A DNA stretch of 64,000 nucleotides from an uncultured Elusimicrobia bacterium (GTDB lineage: Bacteria > Elusimicrobiota > Elusimicrobia > UBA1565 > UBA9628): positions 1 through 64,000 of the forward strand of contig CAIKVT010000058.1 in the NCBI GenBank assembly GCA_903830945.1, written 5' to 3'. Both the position numbers and the translations under genes were made by a program. Positions 8,601-14,853 of this stretch are shown here, piece by piece (position 1 is the stretch's first letter; each line of letters starts with the position of its first letter). The notes under the pieces were generated by a model. The model saw only the letters and a program-made list of their open reading frames with translations, had not been told where the DNA came from and ran no database searches.

Positions 8601-9297
8601 AGGCTTCCCGAGCCTGGAAGAAGACGTCCGGGTTCTGGGCCGTGCCCTTGATCGTGGGATGGTTCGGGGAGAGGGCGCGGCTGCGGTGTTCGTCGATGAA
8701 TTTTTGCTGCACGATCTGGCGCAGTTGCTCGGGGGAGAGGGTGCGAATCTTGAGGATCTCGTGCGAGGTCCTGAAGCCGTCAAAGAAATGCACGAAAGGC
8801 AGGCGGCTCTCCAACGTGGCGGCGTGGGCGATGGCGCCCAGGTCGGTGACTTCCTGCACGTTGTTGGAAGCTAGCAGGGCCAGGCCGGCGCCGCGCACGG
8901 ACATGACGTCGGAGTGGTCGCCGAAGATGGAGAGGGCGTGCGTGGCCACGGTGCGCGCGGCCACGTGGAAAACCACCGGGGTCAGTTCGCCTCCGACCTT
9001 GAACATGACCGGGATCATGAGCAGAAGGCCCTGGCTGGAGGTGAAGGTCGTGGCCAGGGCGCCGGTGGAGACCGCACCGTGCAGCGCGCCGGCCGCGCCG
9101 GCTTCGCTTTGCATCTCGACGACACTGGGGACGACGCCGAATAGGTTGGGCTTTCGGGCAGCGGCCCAGGCGTCGCAGGATTCGCCCATGTTGGAGGAGG
9201 GGGTGATCGGGTAGATGGCGATGACTTCGCTCAAAGCGTAGGCGACCCGGGCCGCGGCTTCGTTTCCGTCGATGGCGTCGAATTCATTATTTTTCAT
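5683..9297 (-). CDS. nifJ: Pyruvate:ferredoxin (flavodoxin) oxidoreductase, single chain
   Basis: A 1204-residue homodimer-type PFOR. It converts pyruvate and CoA to acetyl-CoA and CO2 while reducing ferredoxin. Visible domains: the N-terminal pyruvate-binding domain (AIYPITPSSNMGE), a gamma-like domain (VMMGSGCGATEEAVEAL), a ferredoxin domain near residues 690-755 with CIQCAKCSLVCPHA and CTGCNLCAVNCPG, and a C-terminal TPP domain with CAGCGETPY and GDGWAYDIGYGGLDHV near 974. Length is normal for the family. A promoter is readable upstream (TTGGCA, 17 bp, TAAAAT). It makes this a fermentative or otherwise anaerobic carbon hub. Confidence 0.97.
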   Translation of the reverse strand: MKNNEFDAIDGNEAAARVAYALSEVIAIYPITPSSNMGESCDAWAAARKPNLFGVVPSVVEMQSEAGAAGALHGAVSTGALATTFTSSQGLLLMIPVMFKVGGELTPVVFHVAARTVATHALSIFGDHSDVMSVRGAGLALLASNNVQEVTDLGAIAHAATLESRLPFVHFFDGFRTSHEILKIRTLSPEQLRQIVQQKFIDEHRSRALSPNHPTIKGTAQNPDVFFQAREASNPYYLAAPDTIQAVMDRFAKVTGRAYKLFDYVGHPQAEKVIVMMGSGCGATEEAVEALNAKGEKVGLVKVRLYRPFDSKRFVAALPASVKHIAVMDRTKEPGSMDPMHLDVIAAIEEAYANGWQRPAQRPRIIGGRYGLSSKEYTSTQAKAIFDELGQSKPKNHFVVGIKDDVTHNSLEYDESWTTEYPETQRAVFYGLGADGTVGANKNSIKLIAENTEMNAQGYFVYDSKKAGSMTISHLRFGPKPIRASCLVSQAQFVACHQERLMQSVDVLKLAGPGATFLLNCLEPATIWERLPAHIKKSIVEKKLKLYALDAYKVAREAGLGPRINTVMMTCYFHITKLLPGFMDLIKGAIKKSYSSKGEAVVAKNCKAVDDAVSGLIEVKYPTTPVSGGELKSMVAADAPEFIREVTAELMAYRGDDLPVSAFPADGTFPTGTTKWEKRAIAQRVPKWEPSLCIQCAKCSLVCPHAAIRVKAYPEATLAKAPQTFVSAPYKGKDFPTGTKFTVQLAPEDCTGCNLCAVNCPGKDKTDPNRKALTMVPAAALMEKEKVNFNFFLSLPYPDRRNVAVATVKGSQMLEPLFEFSGACAGCGETPYVKLLTQLVGDRLVIGNATGCSSIYGGNLPTTPYTMNKEGRGPAWSNSLFEDNAEFGMGFRLAIDQQREYAESLLKRYESKIGKDLVKELIEAKQDDESGIATQRERVVKLQEKIKGVEELPAKDLAQLADGLVRKSVWVVGGDGWAYDIGYGGLDHVLRSGKNVKVLVLDTEVYSNTGGQASKATPRGATARFAVSGKKTQRKDLALTALGYGDCYVARVAMGASDAQTVKAFAEAEAYDGPAIVIAYSHCIAHGFAIEEGKGLEHQKLAVDCGYWPLMRFNPALTAQGKNPLQIDSKPGKIPLEQYLGAEQRYKVLHMSNPDEAHRLAKLAAEDVQYTWKVLEGLRKTFEPAAPGSVNPTDQDLAKTCQTN

Positions 9298-9303
9298 GGT
9301 AAT

Positions 9304-9332
9304 CCTATTTTATGATTTTGAGAGGCCCTTGC
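9304..9332 (-). promoter_or_regulatory. Sigma70-type promoter of PFOR
   Basis: On the minus strand TTGGCA is followed after 17 bp by TAAAAT, ending about nine bases before the ATG. AGGAT within this gap may serve as a weak ribosome site. Confidence 0.55.
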
Positions 9333-9334
9333 CA

Positions 9335-9349
9335 ATAAGTATCTCTAAT
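9335..9349. promoter_or_regulatory. 15-nt motif shared with the korAB promoter
   Basis: ATAAGTATCTCTAAT occurs here, just upstream of the PFOR -35 box, and again exactly at 61049-61063 around the start of korA. It is in opposite orientation relative to the two genes. A common regulator site is possible; no known consensus is recognised. Confidence 0.35.
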
Positions 9350-9413
9350 AGTCTACCGATTGAAATAAATCCGTGATGGGGGCCGGTTATCATATGGGCG
9401 GCGAGGTTCACTT

Positions 9414-9605
9414 ATGCAAGCTCTTCTGGCGATCGGACTGGGCAGTTACAGCGGGGGCTTTCAGAGCTCGGGGCCTGTGAGTGGCGTTTGTTTGTGCCTG
9501 TTCTGGGCCGGGAGCTTCATGCTCGGCGCCGCATTCTGGCATCTTTGCAAGGCGCCGGAAATCCAGGCAGCGGCGCTGTCTTCCTCTGAATCCCCTAGTT
9601 CTTGA
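9414..9605 (+). CDS. Small hydrophobic protein, uncertain
   Basis: A possible 63-residue protein with one or two hydrophobic stretches (SGVCLCLFWAGSFMLGAAFW) and a Ser-rich tail. GAGGT lies about eight bases before the ATG. It occupies the gap between PFOR and dtd, which run on the other strand. No family is recognised and no antisense gene competes for the space. It may not be expressed. Confidence 0.3.
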   Translation: MQALLAIGLGSYSGGFQSSGPVSGVCLCLFWAGSFMLGAAFWHLCKAPEIQAAALSSSESPSS

Positions 9606-9618
9606 ATGGGAGCATGCG

Positions 9619-10065
9619 CTAGAGTCCGTCGGAGTCGAGCCAGATGGTGACCGGGCCGTCGTTGAGTGACTCGATTGCCATGTGGGCTCCGAACTCCCCG
9701 GCGGCCACGCTCACGCCCGATGCGCAGAGCATCTGGCTGAAGCGCTCATAGAGGGGGCGGGCGAGGTCTGGATGGGCCGCGGCCGTGAAATCAGGCCGTC
9801 GGCCGCCCTTGGTGTTGGCGAATAGGGTGAACTGCGAGATGACCAGGGCCGAGCCTTTCTCATCGAGCAAGGACCTGTCGAACTTATTGTCGGCGTTGGA
9901 GAAAATCCTGAGATTGATTATCTTCTCCGCCAGCTTCTTGGCCGTCTCACCGGTATCGTCCTTGCCGACTCCCAGGTAGATGAGCAGGCCCTTGCCGATG
10001 GCGCGGGTCTCACCGCTGGGCAGGCGCACGCTGGCCCGTGATACTCGCTGAATGAGGGCGCGCAT
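9619..10065 (-). CDS. dtd: D-aminoacyl-tRNA deacylase
   Basis: A 148-residue protein matching Dtd along its whole length: MRALIQRVSRASV, the catalytic-pocket motif SQFTLFA, and the cross-subunit loop NDGPVTIWLD. It hydrolyses D-aminoacyl-tRNA and Gly-tRNAAla, and the length is standard. The ATG lies seven bases after TATAAT on the minus strand, preceded by TGC (an extended -10), and no Shine-Dalgarno is present, so a leaderless mRNA is predicted. It is divergent from thpR with only 19 bp between the start codons. Confidence 0.95.
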   Translation of the reverse strand: MRALIQRVSRASVRLPSGETRAIGKGLLIYLGVGKDDTGETAKKLAEKIINLRIFSNADNKFDRSLLDEKGSALVISQFTLFANTKGGRRPDFTAAAHPDLARPLYERFSQMLCASGVSVAAGEFGAHMAIESLNDGPVTIWLDSDGL

Positions 10066-10071
10066 AATTCG

Positions 10072-10078
10072 TATTATA
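10072..10078. promoter_or_regulatory. Shared bidirectional -10 element of dtd and thpR
   Basis: The heptamer TATTATA reads TATAAT on the minus strand (seven bases before the dtd ATG) and TATTAT on the plus strand (seven bases before the thpR GTG). One near-symmetrical -10 element can therefore serve both divergent leaderless genes. Confidence 0.55.
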
Positions 10079-10084
10079 GCAGAC

Positions 10085-10633
10085 GTGAGTCAGACGGCGC
10101 GGCTCTTCATCGCGGTCCCTGTTTCAGACGAGGTCCGTCTCGCCGCGGCGCGACTCATCGCGGAGCTGCGGCTCTCGGGAGCCGACTGCAAATGGGTGGA
10201 ACCTGAAAACCTGCATCTGACCTTGCGGTTCTTCGGGGAGACCCCGCTGGAGAGGATTCCGGTAATCGAGCACCTTATGCGCCGGGCCGCACAAAGGCCG
10301 CAGTTCGAAGTCTCATTCGGGGAAGTAGGCGCCTTCGATTCATGGGATGACCCTCAAGTGGTATGGGTGGGGGTGGGCAGCGGCGCGGCCGGCCTTGCGG
10401 CTTTGGCCGATGCTTTGAGGGCATCAGCGGAAGGCCGGCCCTTTTCAGCGCATCTGACCATCGGACGCAGGCGCAGCGGCACCGGCTGGGAGAGGCTCAG
10501 GGCGGCGGCGCTTCAGGCCGGATCACTGGAATCATGTCAGACCGTGGACAGGGTCGTCCTTTTTGAGAGTAGGCTGACGCTTCGAGGTCCGACATACTTG
10601 GTCCGCGGCGAGGCCCTGATGGGGAGGGGGTGA
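10085..10633 (+). CDS. thpR: RNA 2',3'-cyclic phosphodiesterase (2'-5' RNA ligase family)
   Basis: A 182-residue protein of the 2H phosphoesterase fold. Both catalytic HxTx motifs are visible: HLTLRFFGE and HLTIGR. RLFIAVPV marks the usual N-terminus. I choose the GTG start (VSQTARLFIAV) because the fold begins there and it lies seven bases after TATTAT; no Shine-Dalgarno is visible. It overlaps promoter space with divergent dtd and is followed after 10 bp by a ferredoxin-type gene. Confidence 0.9.
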   Translation: MSQTARLFIAVPVSDEVRLAAARLIAELRLSGADCKWVEPENLHLTLRFFGETPLERIPVIEHLMRRAAQRPQFEVSFGEVGAFDSWDDPQVVWVGVGSGAAGLAALADALRASAEGRPFSAHLTIGRRRSGTGWERLRAAALQAGSLESCQTVDRVVLFESRLTLRGPTYLVRGEALMGRG

Positions 10634-10643
10634 ATCCCGAATC

Positions 10644-11351
10644 ATGAAGCGCAAGATTATCCACATCGACGAGTCAAAATGCGACGGCTGCGGACTTTGC
10701 GCTTCGGCTTGCGCCGAAGGCGCCATCAGAATCATCGACGGCAAGGCCAAGCTGGTCAGCGAGACGTACTGCGATGGTCTAGGCGCATGCCTGGGGGGAT
10801 GTCCGCAGGGGGCTCTGACTATCGAGGAGCGCGAGGCCTCGGGATTCAGCGAAGAGGCTGTCAAGGAGCATGTGGAAAAAGAACAAGCTGCCGCGCCACC
10901 TCATGCCGCCAACCATGGCGGCTGTCCTTCTTCCAAGATGATGGATTTCGGACCAGCCCAGTCGGCCAAATCCGCCCTGTCCCATTGGCCAGTGCAGCTC
11001 CACCTCATCTCGCCGGCCGCTCCCTGTTTCCAGAACGCGGACATGGTCCTGGCCGCGGACTGCGTGGCCTATGCCCTGGGCGGTTTCCATGAGAATTACC
11101 TCCAGGGCCGGCGTTTGAGTATCGCCTGCCCCAAACTCGATTCGAACCAGGAAGAATACGCGGAGAAAATCCGCTGCCTCATCGACGAAGCCAAGATCAA
11201 TACGCTTGTGGTCATGATCATGCAGGTGCCATGCTGCTCCGGGCTGCTGGCCATGGCCAAGAGCGCGGCCCATAGAGCCAAACGCAAGATCCCTGTCAAG
11301 GCCGTAGTCGTAGGGCTCAAGGGCGATATCCTCTCCGAGGAGTGGGTCTAG
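10644..11351 (+). CDS. 4Fe-4S ferredoxin-domain protein
   Basis: A 235-residue cytosolic protein. The N-terminus is a ferredoxin domain with CDGCGLCASACAEGAI and a second cluster site CDGLGACLGGCPQGA. The remaining 170 residues form a globular domain with more cysteines (AAPCFQNADMV, ACPKLD, QVPCCSGLL). Homologues are annotated only as iron-sulfur binding proteins in anaerobes. The next gene, 30 bp downstream, is a flavoprotein, so the two may pass electrons to each other. The function is inferred from domain content only. Confidence 0.8.
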   Translation: MKRKIIHIDESKCDGCGLCASACAEGAIRIIDGKAKLVSETYCDGLGACLGGCPQGALTIEEREASGFSEEAVKEHVEKEQAAAPPHAANHGGCPSSKMMDFGPAQSAKSALSHWPVQLHLISPAAPCFQNADMVLAADCVAYALGGFHENYLQGRRLSIACPKLDSNQEEYAEKIRCLIDEAKINTLVVMIMQVPCCSGLLAMAKSAAHRAKRKIPVKAVVVGLKGDILSEEWV

Positions 11352-11381
11352 CCGGCAAGCAGAGTCTATAACGGAGGCATC

Positions 11382-12038
11382 ATGAACATCCTTCTCATTT
11401 CCGCCAGCCCGCGCAAATCCAAGAGCCAGACCCTTGCCCTCGCGCAGCATGTCGTCAAAGGTCTCGGCGTCTCTGCGCGGGTCGAGACCGTGCATCTGTG
11501 CGACCTAAAGATAGGCTATTGCACTCACTGTGAAGCCTGCCATGTCGCCTGCCTGCGCTGTCCTATCAAGGACGATGTGCCTGCGCTGCTGAGTAAGATG
11601 CTCGCCGCGGACGGCATCATCCTGGCGACGCCGAACTACATCAATCAGGTCACCGCCGCCTTGAAAGCGGTGTTCGATCGTTCCAGTCATTTTATCCACT
11701 GCAAGCGCCTTCTGGGTCGATATCTCTGCGGGGTGGTCACCTCGGGCAGCGGCACCCAGGACGATCGTGTCCTCGACTATCTCCGGCACTATTCCCATAT
11801 CTGCGGCGCGCAGTTCTCCGGCGGAGTCTCCGCCTGCTCCTATGCCCTGGAGAAGAAGACCGCCGAAGCCGTCCGTCTCGGCAGGAAGTTTGCCCAGGAC
11901 ATCGGCCGGCGCAAGGAGTATCCCGCCCAGACTCGTGTCATTAAGAAAGGCATGGCCCATTTCGGGCGCATCATCGGGATGCGCAAGGACCATTGGCGCG
12001 GCGAGTACGCTTACTGGAAGGAGAAGGGCTGGCTGTAG
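11382..12038 (+). CDS. NADPH-dependent FMN reductase / iron-sulfur flavoprotein family
   Basis: A 218-residue flavodoxin-fold protein. The FMN phosphate loop is at the N-terminus (ISASPRKSKSQTLAL), and a cysteine-rich segment (CTHCEACHVACLRCPIKDD) at residues 47-65 resembles the cluster-binding or redox-Cys loop of iron-sulfur flavoproteins. ATPNYINQV is the conserved flavin-contact loop. GGAGG precedes the ATG. It is probably co-transcribed with the ferredoxin-domain gene upstream. The electron partner is unknown. Confidence 0.82.
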   Translation: MNILLISASPRKSKSQTLALAQHVVKGLGVSARVETVHLCDLKIGYCTHCEACHVACLRCPIKDDVPALLSKMLAADGIILATPNYINQVTAALKAVFDRSSHFIHCKRLLGRYLCGVVTSGSGTQDDRVLDYLRHYSHICGAQFSGGVSACSYALEKKTAEAVRLGRKFAQDIGRRKEYPAQTRVIKKGMAHFGRIIGMRKDHWRGEYAYWKEKGWL

Positions 12039-12052
12039 CCGGGCCCCGAGCC

Positions 12053-14827
12053 TTAGAAGCGCTCGTACTGCGGCTTCCAGACGCGCGAGAACCCGAACGA
12101 GACGCCGGTCATGGCGCTGTAGCCCCAGAGCGGCCTGGTCTTGAGCGCGAATGAGTAGAAGTCGAGGAAGGGCGCGATGGTGAGGCGCTTGTGGATTGGG
12201 ATGCGCAGCTTGAAGTTGACGTCGCTCTCCCATCGCAGGTCCTGGGACTGGTCGTGGTTGGTCAGGAAGAAGTAGTTGGCCCAAGCCTCGCCTTCGAATT
12301 TCACGGGAGCGGGTCCGAAGTCCCGGGCGAAGAGCGCGCGGGCGCGCAGACCGTATTGGGTGTTGACTGGGTCAATGGAATAGTCGCGCTTGATGTTGGC
12401 CGCTAGGCGCAGCGAGCGCACGAAGGTGCCGTCGTAGAATTCCACGCCGGGATAGGCCGAGTAGATGTTGCGGCGTCGCAGCGGGGGGGTGGCTTCGAGT
12501 TGGCCCTCGTAGTTGAGGGCCAGGGACGGGCCCCAGGAATGGGCCAGCCACGGCTGCAGGACCGCTCCGATGCGGCGGGTGCCGCTGGTCGTGAGGCTCA
12601 TGCGGTTGGACGTGACATTGGTGATGGGGGGCTGGTCTCGGGGCCGCAGGCTGCTGCGGGCGTAGTCGAGCTCCAAAGTGTTCCCCCACTTGTAGTCCTG
12701 CAGCAGGTAGTCGGCGTCGGTTTTGAGGTTGCCGCCGATGAGCAGCTCGTTGCTGCCCTGGATGCGGGGGTTGGGCACCGAATTGAAGTCATTGGCGCGC
12801 GCGACCTGGGTGCCCTGCAGGTTGAGGCTCACGTCGCGGAAATTGACCCGCCAAAGGCCTGTCTTGGCGATCGGCTGGCCCTGCATCCAGTCCCAGTATC
12901 GCGCGGGCGGAGTGTCGTGACGGCTGATCAGGGCCGCCATCACGATCTCACCGATGCTGCGGCCGCCGGGAGCGGGATTGTGTTCGCCCGGAAGATCGAG
13001 CAGGTCCGCGACTATCTTGGATGTCGCTACCCGATAGAGCTCATTGGGATCCAAGGGCAGCCCGTGGACGGTCGTGGTGCCGCTGGGACCAAGGCCTCCG
13101 ACAGCGAAAGGGACTTTGTCCGGCCCCGTGGCATCCTGTGCGGCGAGCAGCTTCTGAGAGTCCTCAATCAGTGACTTGAGCTGGCTGCCTTTCAGCCATA
13201 CGATGACGGGCTGGTCATCGTATCTGAGCCAGACATTCAGAAGCCTCCTCTTGACCGCGGCCCCGGTTTGGACCCCCAGCGGCCAAGCGCGTAAGAGGCC
13301 GGCCTCGGAATGCGTCTCCTCCGCCAGCAGGCCCGCGGCCATGGTCCAGAAATCCTTTTCCTGGATGTTCTGCGTGGCCCGGATCTCGGAGGGGAGGATC
13401 TGGCTGGCGGCGGGAATGAGCACCGGTTCTGTGGAGTAATTTATGCCGTAGGATTCCGGGTCGAATCCGGGGAATGCGTCGGAACCGGGCATGGAGTCAT
13501 CCAGGAGAATGGGGGAACCGCGCACCCGCATGTCGGAGCGGTCGCCGTGCGGGGTCATCGTGACCTCGGCCAGGTTGAGTGCCTGCGGATGAGCGCGCAT
13601 GATCCAGAGCGGAGACTCGTATTTCCTGCGGCCGGCTTGGTTGGCCTGCGTTTCGAAGGGATGCGCCCCGGGCAGGGGGCCTTCCGATTCCGCCATGATC
13701 AAGTCCACGCCGTGCGCCGCCTTCCGTAGTGGCTCCATGTCCTTGTTGAGCGGGACCAGGAGCACCACGACATCGGCTTGCGCGCGGAATTTACTTATCC
13801 GAGACGCCAGGGCCTGGATAGGGTCGATGATGCTCATGTTTTTTAGTCCGGCCTGGGACAGGTACTTCGACGCAGATGGCGGTGTGACGGCCGTGATCGC
13901 CACCTGGAGACCGCCGGCCTCCAGCAGGGCATGGTCGGGCAGGAGGTTCACCGCCGGGGCGCTGGACACGACGAGATTGGCGGAGAGGAAATGGATGCCA
14001 TTGGGATGCCTGCGACGATATCCTTCCAGGTCCTTCCAGTGGAATATGTCGGCGGAAGCCACTGCGCTGTAGGAAAGCCCGAGCTTTTCCAGGGCCTCGA
14101 TCAGCGCCGATCCTTGGAACTCGGCGAGCGGGTCCCCGAAGACATCGCCCCGGGATAGGCCGATGATGGGGGGCGAGTCGTTTTTCGTGCGCTTCAAGGC
14201 CGTGGCCAATCGGCCCAGACCGCCGGATTGTTTTCCGATCAATACCATGGAGAGGTTTTGATCCTCCCAGCGCAGATGCACGAGGCCGGCGATGGCGTTG
14301 CTCCATCGTGCCTCTTCGCCCCGTGAGGGGTCCAGCAAGGCCGTGACCAGGGAGTCCCCTGAGGGCTGTTGGACCACGGAGAGCATCACGGTCCGAGTGG
14401 CAGGGAGCACGCTCCAGGATCCCTGATATGTGGAAGGGTCCTGGGCTGCTTGAAGCAGGGCGGAGATCAATGAGGGATTGGACGGGGTGAAGATCGCGAC
14501 CGATGACTCGGTTTCCAGGACCAGAGCCGGGGTCTGTCCGGAGGCGCCTGGGAGCCCGTGGGGGATGCGAAAACGGTAGTCGCTCCCGCTGTAATATCCA
14601 TCCAGCATCTCTATGTCGCGCAGTGTCCCGCTGGACGGGTATTGCCGTAGCACGCGCATCAACGGGGTCGCGAGCTCCCAGTCATCAAAATGGTAGGAGA
14701 CGTTCTCGATGAGGGCCAGCCGGACCGCGCCCGAGGAGAGGGTTTTGGCGTGTAGGGGGAGGGAGAGGAATACGGAAACCAATAAAAAGCACAGTCCTCC
14801 ACCTTTCGGGGGCAAGATGGCCTTCAC
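12053..14827 (-). CDS. Degenerate 5'-nucleotidase fused to outer-membrane beta-barrel
   Basis: A 924-residue exported protein with signal peptide GLCFLLVSVFLSLPLHA. Residues around 200-380 follow the 5'-nucleotidase metallophosphatase pattern (GGLGRLATALK, SRGDVFGDPLAEFQGSALI, FLSANLV). However, the expected GNHEFD is ASADIF, the later His motif reads VPLN, and GGHSH reads AESEG, so the metal ligands are mostly gone. Residues about 525-620 fit the 5'-nucleotidase C-terminal substrate domain (VIVWLKGSQLKSLIE, LDPNELYRVATSKIVADL). From about 660 on, alternating aromatic strands end in SRVWKPQYERF with a terminal Phe, as in outer-membrane barrels. It is likely a surface-bound non-catalytic binding protein; the ligand is unknown. 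Confidence 0.65.
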   Translation of the reverse strand: MKAILPPKGGGLCFLLVSVFLSLPLHAKTLSSGAVRLALIENVSYHFDDWELATPLMRVLRQYPSSGTLRDIEMLDGYYSGSDYRFRIPHGLPGASGQTPALVLETESSVAIFTPSNPSLISALLQAAQDPSTYQGSWSVLPATRTVMLSVVQQPSGDSLVTALLDPSRGEEARWSNAIAGLVHLRWEDQNLSMVLIGKQSGGLGRLATALKRTKNDSPPIIGLSRGDVFGDPLAEFQGSALIEALEKLGLSYSAVASADIFHWKDLEGYRRRHPNGIHFLSANLVVSSAPAVNLLPDHALLEAGGLQVAITAVTPPSASKYLSQAGLKNMSIIDPIQALASRISKFRAQADVVVLLVPLNKDMEPLRKAAHGVDLIMAESEGPLPGAHPFETQANQAGRRKYESPLWIMRAHPQALNLAEVTMTPHGDRSDMRVRGSPILLDDSMPGSDAFPGFDPESYGINYSTEPVLIPAASQILPSEIRATQNIQEKDFWTMAAGLLAEETHSEAGLLRAWPLGVQTGAAVKRRLLNVWLRYDDQPVIVWLKGSQLKSLIEDSQKLLAAQDATGPDKVPFAVGGLGPSGTTTVHGLPLDPNELYRVATSKIVADLLDLPGEHNPAPGGRSIGEIVMAALISRHDTPPARYWDWMQGQPIAKTGLWRVNFRDVSLNLQGTQVARANDFNSVPNPRIQGSNELLIGGNLKTDADYLLQDYKWGNTLELDYARSSLRPRDQPPITNVTSNRMSLTTSGTRRIGAVLQPWLAHSWGPSLALNYEGQLEATPPLRRRNIYSAYPGVEFYDGTFVRSLRLAANIKRDYSIDPVNTQYGLRARALFARDFGPAPVKFEGEAWANYFFLTNHDQSQDLRWESDVNFKLRIPIHKRLTIAPFLDFYSFALKTRPLWGYSAMTGVSFGFSRVWKPQYERF

Positions 14828-14853
14828 GCTGAAGTTGCCTGGACCGCGCCCAT

